Shown: positions 36,068-46,334, numbered from the stretch's first letter. The stretch is DNA of 64,000 bases from Thermococcus sp. 2319x1 (GCF_001484685.1 NZ_CP012200.1:1482321-1546320); one strand, 5' to 3'. The notes: generated by a model from the letters alone, not told the origin. Translations and numbers: made by a program.

Positions 36068-36904
36068 TTAAAGCTCCCGGAGGAGTTTGTAAACCACCGA
36101 AAAGTCAAGCTCCTCCATGCCCCTTTCAAAGGCAAGCCTGTAGAGCTCCCTCACGGTAGCGTTGAGCGGGACTGCTTTCCTCGATGCCAAGGCCAGGTCG
36201 TAAGCGTAGGAGAGATCCTTAACGAGGTTCTTCACGGAGAAGTGGGTCGAGTAATCTTCACTGAGGAGCTTTGCCTTCTTCGCCTTCAGCACCACCGAGT
36301 TGCCGGCGCCGTTCTCAAGCACCTCTATAAGCTCTTCCTTCGGGATTCCGGCTTTTTCACCCAAAGCTACTGCCTCACCAAGGGCGGCCATGAAGGCTCC
36401 GAGCACAAAGTTGTTTATCAGCTTGAGCTTTGTGGCCTTCCCGGGCTTTTCAAAGTGGAATACCTTCTTCCCGAGCTTCTCAAGATAGGGACGGACTTTC
36501 TCAAAGGCTTCCCTCTCGCCGCTCACGAGGATCGTCAGCTGGCCGTTTCTCGCCGGAATGACGCTCCCGATGACGGGGCTTTCGAGGTAAAAGGCTCCCG
36601 CGTTTCTGTACATCTCGTGGAACTCTAAGACCTTCTCGTGGTGGTTCGTGGTGGTGTCCACTACTATCTTCCCGCTGAGATCTGCCTTTAAAAGCCTCTC
36701 CGAGACCTGCCTCACCGCTTCGCTGTCGTAGAGCGAGAGGAAGATCACGTCGCATTTCTCGGCAACTTCCTCAGGAGTTCTTGCGACGTTCTTGAAACCT
36801 TTGACCTTCTCTATCGTCCTGTTCCAGACGAGGAGCTCGTACTCCTCTGATAACCTCTCCGCCATGGCTCGACCTATATGACCCAGGCCAATCCATCCGA
36901 TCAT
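36068..36904 (-). CDS. 3-hydroxyisobutyrate dehydrogenase family oxidoreductase
   Basis: A 278-aa NAD(P)-dependent beta-hydroxyacid dehydrogenase. MIGWIGLGHIGRAMAERL forms the dinucleotide-binding turn; SPVIGSVIPARNGQLTILVSG is the substrate loop; KLINNFVLGAFMAALGEAVAL carries the catalytic Lys. The ATG at 36904 begins right at the Rossmann fold; the open frame to 37114 is spurious and overlaps the divergent nitroreductase. The substrate could be a glyoxylate- or succinic-semialdehyde-like acid; not determined. Confidence 0.85.
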   Translation of the reverse strand: MIGWIGLGHIGRAMAERLSEEYELLVWNRTIEKVKGFKNVARTPEEVAEKCDVIFLSLYDSEAVRQVSERLLKADLSGKIVVDTTTNHHEKVLEFHEMYRNAGAFYLESPVIGSVIPARNGQLTILVSGEREAFEKVRPYLEKLGKKVFHFEKPGKATKLKLINNFVLGAFMAALGEAVALGEKAGIPKEELIEVLENGAGNSVVLKAKKAKLLSEDYSTHFSVKNLVKDLSYAYDLALASRKAVPLNATVRELYRLAFERGMEELDFSVVYKLLREL

Positions 36905-36976
36905 TGGCAATCGCCTAAAGGGGTTATTTTTCAAAATTCTTATAACCGTTACGTCAAAAATCTCAACGGTGGTAAC

Positions 36977-37513
36977 ATGGAGTTCTTTGAAGTCCTGAAA
37001 AGGAGGAGGAGCATAAGGCGTTTTCAGGACAAGCCCGTGCCGAGAGAGGTGATAGAAAAGCTCCTTGAAGCGGCATTCCTCTCGCCGAGCTCCTACAACA
37101 AGAGGCCGTGGCACTTCATCGTTGTTGATGATAAAGAGAAGCTTGAGGCCCTCTCAAGGGCAAAGCTCGGTGCCTCTGGCCTCAAAACGGCCCCGGTGGC
37201 GATAGTCGTCACAGCCGACGAGAGGAAAAGCGACGTATGGGTTGAAGACGCGAGCATAGTGGCAGAACACATCCACCTCGCCTCCTATGATTTAGGGTTA
37301 GGCTCCTTCTGGGTGCAGATAAGGAACAGGATGCATGACGGAACCAAAAGCGCCGAAGAGTACGTTAGGGAGCTTCTGGGCATTCCGGAGAACTACCGCG
37401 TGCTCTGCATCGTTGGAGTGGGCTATCCGGCTGAGAATAAGCCGCCCCACGGCGATGAAGTTTTCGAGTGGGAGAAGGTTAGTCACGATGAGTTTGGAAG
37501 GGGGTTCAGGTAG
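36977..37513 (+). CDS. Nitroreductase-family flavoprotein
   Basis: A 178-aa FMN enzyme beginning EFFEVLKRRRSIRRFQDKPV, the usual opening in which Arg residues bind FMN phosphate, followed by FLSPSSYNKRPWHFIVV and a C-terminal CIVGVGYPAENKPP. The ATG at 36977 lies behind GGTGGTAAC; the longer open frame upstream is not needed. It reduces quinones, nitro groups or flavins with NAD(P)H. It is divergent from the dehydrogenase and its stop overlaps the convergent flavodoxin by 8 bases. Confidence 0.88.
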   Translation: MEFFEVLKRRRSIRRFQDKPVPREVIEKLLEAAFLSPSSYNKRPWHFIVVDDKEKLEALSRAKLGASGLKTAPVAIVVTADERKSDVWVEDASIVAEHIHLASYDLGLGSFWVQIRNRMHDGTKSAEEYVRELLGIPENYRVLCIVGVGYPAENKPPHGDEVFEWEKVSHDEFGRGFR

Positions 37514-37967
37514 TTATTAAGGCCTTGAGCTCTTCTTTTAACTCCCTTATCCCTTTTTCAAGCTCTTTCTTGACGATAGTCTTTTTCAGGAGCGCTTTAT
37601 CACCGTAGAGCTCCTCCATCTGCTCGAGGCACTTCCCCGCCCTTCCGGCGCAGGTTGCGAAGAATACCGCGCCTTTGATCCGCTCCCTGTTCCTCAGGAG
37701 GTATGTTTTTATGGCGGGTGTAATCCTTCCATTCCATACAGGGGTTCCCACAATCACGAGGTCGTATTTTGACGGGTCCTTCGTGAACTCTATCTCCGTT
37801 GTCTTCCCCCTCGTGGCATCGTAGCCGGCTCTCAGGAATCCGATGATGCCCCTGCGGGACTTCTTATCAATTACCTCGTCAACGTCGGCGTTAAGGGCTT
37901 TAGCAAGCTCCTCCGCCACTCTCTTCGTCGTTCCACTCCGGGAGTAGAAGACGACGAGCGTTTTCAT
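37506..37967 (-). CDS. Flavodoxin-like protein
   Basis: A 153-aa flavodoxin fold: VVFYSRSGTTKRVAEELAKA (FMN phosphate loop), DLVIVGTPVWNGRITPAIKTYL, and FFATCAGRAGKCLEQM. It probably carries electrons or acts as an NAD(P)H-dependent oxidoreductase partner. RBS GGGGTGG precedes the ATG. Convergent with the nitroreductase. Confidence 0.85.
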   Translation of the reverse strand: MKTLVVFYSRSGTTKRVAEELAKALNADVDEVIDKKSRRGIIGFLRAGYDATRGKTTEIEFTKDPSKYDLVIVGTPVWNGRITPAIKTYLLRNRERIKGAVFFATCAGRAGKCLEQMEELYGDKALLKKTIVKKELEKGIRELKEELKALITT

Positions 37968-38016
37968 AACACCACCCCTTTAATTTCACCGGCAAGGTTA
38001 ATAGAGTTTTCTTTTC

Positions 38017-39111
38017 TTAAGAGCGAAGGAAGGAAAGAACAAGCACCGTAGCCACCGTGGAAAGGAGAAAGTAGGGCAGAGAGTACTTCTGGAAGTCCCT
38101 TATACTCACCCCCGCTATTCTAACGGCTATCAGGTTTGCAAGCGAGCCCACGATTACCCCATTCCCCCCAAGGTTCACGCCGAGGGCAAGAGAAAGCCAC
38201 TCGGGTTCCTGGGGGAGCAGGAGAACAGTTGCCGGGACGTTGCTGATAACCTGACTTATGCCGGCTGAGAGGAGCATGAGTTCAATCCCTCCCCTGGGGA
38301 AGGAGAGTCCACTCTCTGAGAGCAGGATGGACAACTCCCGGAAATCCACGAAGATGAGGGCAAACGTGAGTATTAGCGCCCAGTCGAAGTTGAAGAAAGC
38401 CCTCCTTCCAAAAAGGAAAAGGATCAAGAGTGTGAGGGCAAGCCCAGCATACTGCAGGTGGAGCTCCGCAAGGAGGACGTTGAGGGCGAGGAGGCCTACC
38501 GATACGACAAGGAGGGGTTTATCGACGTGCATTGTGAGCTCCTTCCGGGTTTCAAAAGGCCTCTTTTTGACTATCAGGACATAGGGGAGGAGGAGAACCA
38601 GCCAGAACACCACAAAGGGGGCCATGGAGAACACAAACTCGAAAAATCCAAGCCGGTAAGCCTGCCAGATGATGACGTTCTGGGGGTTGCCTATTGGGGT
38701 GAGGGACGAACCGACGTTGGCTGCTATGGCAGAGAGGGCCGTGGCCTTGGCAACGCTCACTCCGGAGAGCCTCGCCGTCATGGCCACTATCGGCACGAAG
38801 ACGAACATCGCAGTGTCGTTCATTATGATGGCCGAGGAAGTTGCTATAACGGGGATAAAGACCATGAGGAGCCTCCTCTCAGAGCCCCCCGAGAGCTTCA
38901 GGGCCTTCAGAGAGGCCCATTCAAAAGCTCCGGAAAGCTCAATGGCCTTGCTTGTGAGGAACAGGGCCGTTATGAAGGCCAGGCTCCTCCAGTCGATAAA
39001 ACGGGGCGTGTTCGATAGGAGAGAGTGGTCCACGATGGAAAGGATGGCGTAAAGGGCTACAAGGAGCGAGAGGAACCACTCGCGTTTGATGACTTCCGTG
39101 AGCTTCCCCAT
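38017..39111 (-). CDS. ArsB/NhaD/SLC13-superfamily anion transporter
   Basis: A 364-aa transporter with about ten membrane segments. The ion-transporter superfamily hairpins are visible: NDTAMFVFVPIVAMTARL, then NVGSSLTPIGNPQNVIIWQ, and in the second half SNVPATVLLLPQ followed by NLGGNGVIVGSLANLIAVR. It probably exchanges or symports anions or dicarboxylates with cations; an arsenite role cannot be excluded. Single gene with no recognisable partner. Confidence 0.82.
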   Translation of the reverse strand: MGKLTEVIKREWFLSLLVALYAILSIVDHSLLSNTPRFIDWRSLAFITALFLTSKAIELSGAFEWASLKALKLSGGSERRLLMVFIPVIATSSAIIMNDTAMFVFVPIVAMTARLSGVSVAKATALSAIAANVGSSLTPIGNPQNVIIWQAYRLGFFEFVFSMAPFVVFWLVLLLPYVLIVKKRPFETRKELTMHVDKPLLVVSVGLLALNVLLAELHLQYAGLALTLLILFLFGRRAFFNFDWALILTFALIFVDFRELSILLSESGLSFPRGGIELMLLSAGISQVISNVPATVLLLPQEPEWLSLALGVNLGGNGVIVGSLANLIAVRIAGVSIRDFQKYSLPYFLLSTVATVLVLSFLRS

Positions 39112-39239
39112 GGTATCACCTAAGCGCTGATGGAGAATGGGGTTTATAAGTTTGGGGTCACGGTTGCAGTGATGCTCAAGAAACGCTTTTAACTCAAAGT
39201 TTCAATTGAAACTCACGCAGAAAAGCGAAAGACCCTGTG

Positions 39240-39690
39240 ACCTAGTTTAGGAGCTCTACTGGCTCATACGAAAGGCCTTTGAGGAAGACTTGAGAGAATC
39301 GGATAACCTTCTTGGAGTTTAAGGCCCCCATGAGGGTCTCAAAAGCGACCGCCTCAAAGGTTCTCCTCTCCCCTGAAAATAAAGGCATTGTTGAGAAACA
39401 GGGGAAGACCTACCGGGTAATTTCGGAACGATGACATCTGCAATGTTTCAGGGCACGGGGGAGGGCGGGAAGTCCCCAATCCTCACCATATTCAGGAAGC
39501 TCGTGAGGCGGGCTTTGCTTACGTCTTCGTCCACTACACTTCCCCGGCCTCAAAGGGGTGCGGGCCGGAATAGTGATCAGGAACATGGTGGCGGCTATCA
39601 CCGGCTTCCTGTGGGGGTGGACAAGGATAGGGGCTTTAAAAAGGAATTCCGCTCTCCAAAACAGGTGAAAAGCCGTTGCATGGGGCAAAG
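39240..39690. pseudogene. Gene debris between transporter and cas3
   Basis: Plus-strand fragments include ELYWLIRKAFEEDLRESDNL (39249-39310) and VLLSPENKGIVEKQGKTYRV (about 39360-39430), resembling the end of a winged-helix or ATPase-type protein split by a frameshift. Further on, KGVRAGIVIRNMVAAITGFL (39555-39615) looks like a piece of a membrane protein. None has start, stop and length of a real gene. The stretch 39112-39240 is featureless. Confidence 0.4.
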
Positions 39691-39696
39691 ATACGC

Positions 39697-41115
39697 TCAG
39701 AACACCAGCTCTTTTTCTCCTTCCACTATGCCGAGTTCGTCATCGTAATCCACTTCAATACCGAAAACTCCAAAGCGCTCGTAGAGGTCTTCGGAAAAGA
39801 GTCTCGCCTGGTTTAACACCCATATCGGCACGTTCACCGTCTTCTCAACGACGAACACCGTAGCTTTTAGCTTCTCCTCATCGCTCAGTTCTTCCCATCC
39901 AGAGGCGTACTCAAGAGCAATATCCAGGAAGGGCCTTGGAATGGCGGGAAGGCTAATGAAGGTATCCCTCGTGCTCAGCCAGTCCTCGCTTCCCTTCCAC
40001 CTCGAGAGCGTCTTCAAAGTTTTCCTCCTCAACCAGTGCTGGTTGATGGCTTTCTCAAAGCCACCCCACACCTCTTCGTAGAACTTGTCGTTAAGCCTGA
40101 GAAGGTGGAGCTCACTCTTAACTCCTTCAAGCTCTCCCAAAAGATTGACGCTCGCCTCGAAGCTCTTTTTGTCGTAGGGAAGATAAGCTTTATCCCCCTC
40201 CGGTTCGAATACGAAGGCCCGGCCCCTCTTAAACCCCCTCCTGTTCACCCTTCCAAAGCGCTGGACGAGGGCATCAATCGGGGCAGCTTCGGTGTAGAGG
40301 ACATCGTAATCAATGTCCAGCGAAACCTCCACAACCTGCGTGGCCACGAGGATGCCCCCCTCAATCCCCTCAACGAGCTCCATCTTCCTCCTCTTATCCT
40401 CATTGGTGAAGCGGGAGTGGAAGAGGTAAACGTCTTCCCTCTTCCTTTTCAGCTCGATGTAGAGCTCTCTCGCCCTCGTGACGGTGTTGGCCACGACGAG
40501 CACTTTTCCTCCCGCCTTGGCAATTTCGTCCACAGCGTTGAGGAGGGGCTCATCCCTCACACTTACCTCGACCCTCTTCCTTGAGGAATACCTCTCCTCC
40601 ACCTTCTCGAAGGGGATGAGCGGCTTGAGGGACCTTTTCTCAAGCTCCTCCGCGAGGAGAGAAGGCAGAGTAGCCGACATAACCGTTACCTCTGCTCCGA
40701 GGTGTTGCCCCGCGTATTCAATTCCGTCCAGGATAAGGGAGAGGGTGTAGGGGCTGTAGGCGTGGATTTCATCTATTATCCAGTGCGCCCCCCTCAGGGC
40801 GAACTCCCTGACAGAAAAGCGGGGGTAGTTGAGGAAAGCGAGGAGTAACTGGTCGACCGTTGAAATGAAGACCGGCCTCATGGCGTAGCGGTGTAAAAGC
40901 TTCTCATCCAGCGCCCCCCTATGGTAGAGGCTCAGGAACAGCAGGCTGTGGGCGAAGGAAACTTTCTCCCCGAACATCATTTCGAAGCGCCTTCTCATTG
41001 CTTCGGTGGTCGTTATGGTCGGGAGGGAGTAGACGAGCTTGACTGCACCATCGGGGGTCGCCAAAAGGCTCGTCTCGGTCTTTCCATCGCCCGTCGGCAG
41101 TCTGAAGTAGCCCGT
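39697..41115 (-). pseudogene. cas3: Cas3-type helicase, N-terminally truncated
   Basis: A superfamily 2 helicase of the type I CRISPR effector that unwinds and degrades target DNA. The frame is open from the IS607 edge and reads GRTGYFRLPTGDGKTETSLL (motif I, Walker A), then IIDEIHAY (motif II), VMSATLPSLL (motif III) and QRFGRVNRRG (motif VI), to a natural-looking C-terminus. Everything before motif I is missing; at about 41115 the sequence joins the transposon end. No HD nuclease domain is seen. The frame after motif I lacks a normal start, so it probably is not translated as functional Cas3. Confidence 0.78.
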
Positions 41116-41120
41116 TCTGC

Positions 41121-42301
41121 CTACCCATAAAGTGTGTGTAGGGTGTTAATTTCGTAACGGGCAGGCTTCCAGCCTCCCAACTTCATTGGCTGGCTTTCGG
41201 GGGGAACGGAAACTCCCCACATCTTCAGGGCTTTCAAACGAATATTCCAACTCCCAACAACATCCCTATCAGCCTCAAAACCACACTTACACTTCAAAAC
41301 CCTGCACCCATTCGGGCTTAGTTTCTCCCCACATATCGGGCACAGGGACGAAGTGAAGGCAGGATTAACAAAAACAACCTTTATTCCTCTTAATTTAGCC
41401 TTATACTCGATAATACTCTGAAGTTTTCTGAAACTCCACCTGTGCAAACGACCATTCATTTCAGCCGAATACCTTATTGAATCCCTGATTTCCGTTAAAT
41501 CCTCAAGAGCAATTCCGCCGTATTTCTCCGCCAACTCGACAATTTTGTTGGCTAATTTGTGATACAAATCATTCAGCCTGTTTCTCTCCCTCTCACCGTA
41601 CTTTTCGAGAAGCTCCTTCCTCTTTCTTCCAGCCCTCATCTTTTTCTGAATCCTCCGCCTCTTTACAAAATAACCCGTCCTAATCTCCCGCTCATGAGTG
41701 ATAATCTGAACAAACCCGCCATTTGGAAGACTGAGCGTGACATTGTTCTCATTCAAATCCACACCAACAAAGGTTTCAGGCTCTCCAACTTCAACCTCCT
41801 TTGAGAAAACAACGTTAATGAAGACTCCTTTTGGCGTTTTAACCAGCCAGGCCTGCCCAACCCTCCAACTCTTAAACTTCTCATGATATTTTGCAGGGTA
41901 AAACTTCAAGGGAATTCTCCCGCCCGGAGCGGAGAGTTTTATCACTCCGGCCTCAAGATCGAGTTTGAACAAGTGGTCATCAAGCATTATCACATCTTTC
42001 TTAAAAACGGGCTTTTTCCATTGGCTTTGCCCTTCCGCTTCCTCTTCCTGTAGCTCTTGTAAATTGATGTAGCCATCTGACAAGCCGTGTAAAGATAATG
42101 GCTTGGCAATTGCGGGTATTTCCCCCTTAACTCCTTGTAAGTCTCCTCTCTCAGCCGGTAAAAGCTGGTGATGTTATTCTCATAAGCATAAGTTAGGAGA
42201 AAGTTTACAATCTCACGGTAAAGGGAGAAGAGGTCATCTAACCCCTCTGGTGGGTTTTTGAGTTTGAATTTTGCCGTGAGTTTAATTGTTTCGGAGGGCA
42301 T
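41121..42301 (-). pseudogene. tnpB: TnpB RNA-guided nuclease, single frameshift
   Basis: The N-terminal part (42301-41990) reads MPSETIKLTAKFKLKNPPEG... and stops after KSPFLRKM. The rest (about 42040-41121) is in the next frame, resuming as VFKKDVIMLDDHLFKLD. The shift lies in the AAAAAGCCCGTTTTT stretch near 42005. All catalytic parts survive in the second frame: RuvC Asp in VGVDLNENNVTLSL, Glu in IALEDLTEI, zinc finger CPICGEK..CKCGFEADR, and Asp in DRDVVGSWNIR. TnpB is an RNA-guided endonuclease ancestral to Cas12. A sequencing error could also explain the shift. Confidence 0.8.
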
Positions 42302-42887
42302 TCTTTACCGCCTCGATGAGGCGTTTTGTCTTGTGTGAACGCATTCCGTAAAGCTTTCCAGCAAAGGAAGTTACTATGGCTATTAAATCCTCAACGAGTT
42401 CTTTTTCTGTTTTTTCCTCATCATCAAAGATGGCTTCTATTTCAACGCCGTGAGAGTTGAAGTAGTTTTCAAGGTATTTGAAGCCAAAACGTGTAAGCCT
42501 ATCCTTGTAGGTTATCACGACTTTGCCAACTTCCCCGCTCTCCACAAGTTTGAAGAGTTGTTTTAAGCCTTTCCTGTTCTCGTTCAAGCCTGATGAGATG
42601 TCGGTTATGATTTTGATGACTTGGTAGCCTTTTGAGGAGCAGTAGTTCTTGAGGTGTTCAACTTGTCTCTCTAAGTCTTCTTTCTGGTCTCTGCTTGAGA
42701 CTCTTGCGTAGATGACAACTTTTTCAAGGGTTTTACCCTCAAGAAGTCTTTTAATTTCACTTTCTGGAATGCGGTATTCTCTCCCAACCCGATAAGCCTT
42801 AATCTCACCAGATTTAATTTTCCTGATGAGTGTTGGTTTGCTTATGCCTAAGAGTTCTGACGCCCTCCCTGTCCGATAAAGCCTCAT
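42282..42887 (-). CDS. tnpA: IS607 serine recombinase TnpA
   Basis: A 201-aa IS607-type transposase. An N-terminal MerR/excisionase-like helix-turn-helix (LYRTGRASELLGISKPTLIR, then YRIPESEIKRLL) precedes a serine recombinase domain with the nucleophile in VVIYARVSSRDQKEDLERQ and RLTRFGFKYLENYF. The ATG at 42887 sits behind GGTGAGGTG; an upstream TTG is possible. It overlaps tnpB by 20 bases. The gene appears intact, so the element might still move. Confidence 0.88.
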   Translation of the reverse strand: MRLYRTGRASELLGISKPTLIRKIKSGEIKAYRVGREYRIPESEIKRLLEGKTLEKVVIYARVSSRDQKEDLERQVEHLKNYCSSKGYQVIKIITDISSGLNENRKGLKQLFKLVESGEVGKVVITYKDRLTRFGFKYLENYFNSHGVEIEAIFDDEEKTEKELVEDLIAIVTSFAGKLYGMRSHKTKRLIEAVKNALRNN

Positions 42888-42940
42888 ACCACACCTCACC
42901 AAAACAAATTATGAAACAAAAATACTTAAATTTTACGCTT

Positions 42941-43009
42941 TTAACTATCTACAAACCAGCCCCTCCTCTCGAGCATGCCAATCTGGGTTATGTAGACGGG
43001 CCTCTTCAT
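42941..43009 (-). pseudogene. cas1-like 5' stub (22 codons)
   Basis: Starting at ATG 43009, behind GGTGGTGAT, the frame reads MKRPVYITQIGMLERRG and then departs into FVDS and a stop where transposon sequence begins. Cas1 proteins of archaeal type I systems open in this style (basic, PVYI, then a GxLxRR turn). I infer the start of a cas1 gene truncated by the IS607 insertion or an accompanying deletion. The assignment rests on 17 residues. Confidence 0.4.
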
Positions 43010-43012
43010 ATC

Positions 43013-46000
43013 ACCACCGCACGACTACGTTCTACGGAAACCGGTTGATACTAGACAAAAAGCCATATTTCGGGCATAGACAACAAATCAGCTTTCCACA
43101 CGACTACGTTCTACGGAAACTTGATGTTCCCAATGTGCAAGGGAGGATAGTTTGGGTCTTTCCACACGACTACGTTCTACGGAAACCTGAAAAGAAGAGC
43201 TCAAAAGTACCTCGTAGTCATAGACGAAAACTTTCCACACGACTACGTTCTACGGAAACTGTAAAAACATCGTAATACAAGACCATGGATGGCATTACGT
43301 TGTCTTTCCACACGACTACGTCCTACGGAAACTCAATAGAAATAATGGACGACAAGTCCAGATATGTGTACAACTTTCCACACGACTACGTTCTACGGAA
43401 ACATAGCACATGGTATCCTTCACAAACACAGAGAGATCTTTCCACACGACTACGTTCTACGGAAACGAACGTCTAGTTTCCCAATCCCCACATCGGACAG
43501 CATGCCTTTCCACACGACTACGTTCTACGGAAACATTACAATATCTCATAGGAGTTGCAGAAGAATATTACGGCTTTCCACACGACTACGTCCTACGGAA
43601 ACGCGGAAACAGATACCGGGTCGCTTAATATCAGAGATGAATCGTTCTTTCCACACGACTACGTCCTACGGAAACCCGGTCTTCAGCTATTCAAGAAGAA
43701 TTAGCCAAGAGGTCGCTTTCCACACGACTACGTCCTACGGAAACTTTTCACTTTTCCTTCGAGGATTTCACTAAGTTGTTCATCTGCTTTCCACACGACT
43801 ACGTCCTACGGAAACCTGAATATCACCGGAAGAGTTCTCTTTCTCTTCTTGCCTACCTCTTTCCACACGATTACGTTCTACGGAAACTTAAACAACTTTG
43901 AAACTTATAAGTTTTGTTAAACAACTACATGCTTTCCACACGACTACGTCCTACGGAAACCGGGCATGCACAACAACTGAAGAGTGCCAAAAAGGTAGAA
44001 TACGTCTTTCCACACGACTACGTTCTACGGAAACAAGTACATAGAAGAATATAGACAAGAATACTGGTGGACCTTTCCACACGACCACGTTCTACGGAAA
44101 CAGAATTAGCAGAAACGCTAGGGTACACCGTGTTGTTCGACTTTCCACACGACTACGTCCTACGGAAACACGGAAAAAACGATCACTCCCACCGAGTTGA
44201 CGATATACTCTTTCCACACGACTACGTTCTACGGAAACGTCACCGCAACGCCAGGTCGCCTTGACGACACAGTCGCTTTCCACACGACTACGTTCTACGG
44301 AAACGATGTTCGGGGTGGGGAAGAGTGCTGGGAAGCGGGGATCTTTTCACACGACTACGTTCTACGGAAACTTTGAGAACATAAGTAGTCCTATGGATGA
44401 CGTAAGGCTATACTTTCCACACGACTACGTTCTACGGAAACGAGTTTCCCGAAAGCTCAAGCAGTGAGCTAATAGAACTCTTCTTTCCACACGACTACGT
44501 TCTACGGAAACCCGCTCTTATCACTCCAAGCGCAACGGTGAGCGGGAGCACGACTTTCCACACGACTACGTTCTACGGAAACACAGCCTCGTTTGGGAAA
44601 TGTCGGGCCAGCTGAAGCCTTTCCACACGACTACGTTCTACGGAAACTCAAATTCGAAATCCACGAAACTAACAGGGTTTTCATCTTTCCACACGACTAC
44701 GTTCTACGGAAACAGTCGCATTCATTGTGTTTCCATAGCCCTTCTCCACCTGCTTTCCACACGACTACGTTCTACGGAAACTTGGCCGATAACACCGAGG
44801 AAAAAATTAAAGAACGCTTAACTTTCCACACGACTACGTCCTACGGAAACCCACGTTTATGTCCAGATCCGAGTTGAACCAATCCTCTTTCCACACGACT
44901 ACGTTCTACGGAAACCCCTATGGTTTTTTCAATTATATTATAGAATTCAACCTTTACTTTCCACACGACTACGTTCTACGGAAACAAGCACGAAGGATGG
45001 TACTTCGATTAGCTTTAAGGTGTTCTCCTTTCCACACGAGTACGTTCTACGGAAACTGGTGATATGGTGGGAGATTGCCGGAGCGACGGTTAGAGACATC
45101 TTTCCACACGACTACGTTCTACGGAAACACTCGGTTTCCTTGCGGTGCAGTCCATGGCGCTTGAAGAAGTCTTTCCACACGACTACGTTCTACGGAAACG
45201 GGGGGAAAACTGGCTTACATTAGATATCGATGTCTACAAAACTTTCCACACGACTACGTTCTACGGAAACATGGTGGTGATGCCTGCAAGGTGGTGTCCA
45301 TGGTGCCTGCTTTCCACACGACTACGTTCTACGGAAACTCGTAGGCAGAGTCCCCATGTAACTGTTCATCAGCTTTGCCTTTCCACACGACTACGTCCTA
45401 CGGAAACCGGGGAAGAGCAGTCGTATATTGAACAAATAGGTGGTGTATACAGCTTTCCACACGACTACGTCCTACGGAAACTTGTAAAACAGTTAGTTAA
45501 AGAGTATGAGGAAGAGGTTAACTTTCCACACGACTACGTTCTACGGAAACATGAAAGCCTCGAGGCACGTTGTGAGGGCCTTCTACTCCTCTTTCCACAC
45601 GAATACGTCCTACGGAAACTGATCTCTTAGAACCACGTCAAATTGAACAAATAAGCGACTTTCCACACGACTACGTCCTACGGAAACATGGTCTTTGAAT
45701 CATCCACTGGGCGAAAAAGTGTTCTACTTTCCACACGACCACGTTCTACGGAAACATTAAGTTCGAGGTTCACGAAACCAACCGAGCCTTCAGGCTTTCC
45801 ACACGACCACGTTCTACGGAAACAGGTAAGTGTGGGTATAGGTAGTGTGTGTGCGTAAGGCTTTCCACACGACCACGTTCTACGGAAACTTCCCGCACCG
45901 GATATGCCACTGTAAACGGCTTTTGGTATTTCTTTCCACACGACCACGTTCTACGGAAACGTTTAGTGCCTTCTTCTCAAGCTGTTTTATGTACGCTTCT

Positions 46001-46235
46001 TCTTTCCACACGACCACGTTCTACGGAAACTGGTTCCAAGATCAACGCAAACAGGCTTGCTGAGTACGCTTTCCACACGACCACGTTCTACGGAAACATG
46101 CTTTGAGTATCTGCACGATCCTGTACGTTGCATAGACGACTTTCCACACGACCACGTTCTACGGAAACAACGAGATCCAGGCTCGTTATTTACAACGGAA
46201 GGAGGGCTTTCCACACGACCACGTTCTACGGAAAC
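43013..46235 (-). CRISPR. CRISPR array 1: 47 repeats, 46 spacers
   Basis: 29-base repeats that on the plus strand begin CTTTCCACACGAC and end TTCTACGGAAAC; spacers are about 35-45 bases. The transcribed strand is minus (repeat GTTTCC...GTGGAAAG, the 8-base tag at its end), with the leader at 46236. The trailer end repeat (43013-43041) is degenerate at its left side. Two single-base variants occur: GACCACG in R16 and in all eight leader-proximal repeats (45727-46235), and GTCCTACGG in a scattered subset. Single odd repeats are at 43859 (GATTACG), 44343 (CTTTTCACAC), 45028 (GAGTACG) and 45591 (GAATACG). Confidence 0.98.
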
Positions 46236-46334
46236 CCTCGACTTTTTTCCCCGGATGCCTAAATGGAATAACGTAAGAACTCCTATTTAAACCTTGCCCC
46301 GAAAACCCATGGCACTGCAGCCCATTTATAAACC
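46236..46334 (-). promoter_or_regulatory. CRISPR leader 1
   Basis: These 99 bases are identical but for one position (46309) to 58484-58582 beside array 2. On the minus strand they contain two TATA-like elements, GGTTTATAAATGGG (46321-46334) and GGTTTAAATAGG (46282-46293). The latter is about 47 bases from the first repeat, so transcripts should start about 20 bases before it. The repeat-proximal end is CGGGGAAAAAAGTCGAGG. Confidence 0.85.

Larger units (their letters stand above)
41115..42945 (-). mobile_element. IS607-type transposon (serine recombinase TnpA + TnpB)
   Basis: It contains a MerR-like-HTH serine recombinase gene and a tnpB gene in the same orientation, the defining pair of IS607. 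The edges are approximate: left within TGG sequence following the cas3 fragment, right after the cas1-like stub near 42943. IS607 elements usually insert at GG dinucleotides without target duplication. It now separates two damaged cas genes. Confidence 0.75.

Noticed and set aside
43039-46290. Many short open frames containing repeated FHTTTFYGN, FPHDYVLRK or LSTRLRSTET
   Set aside because: These are translations of the CRISPR repeat in three frames, not proteins.
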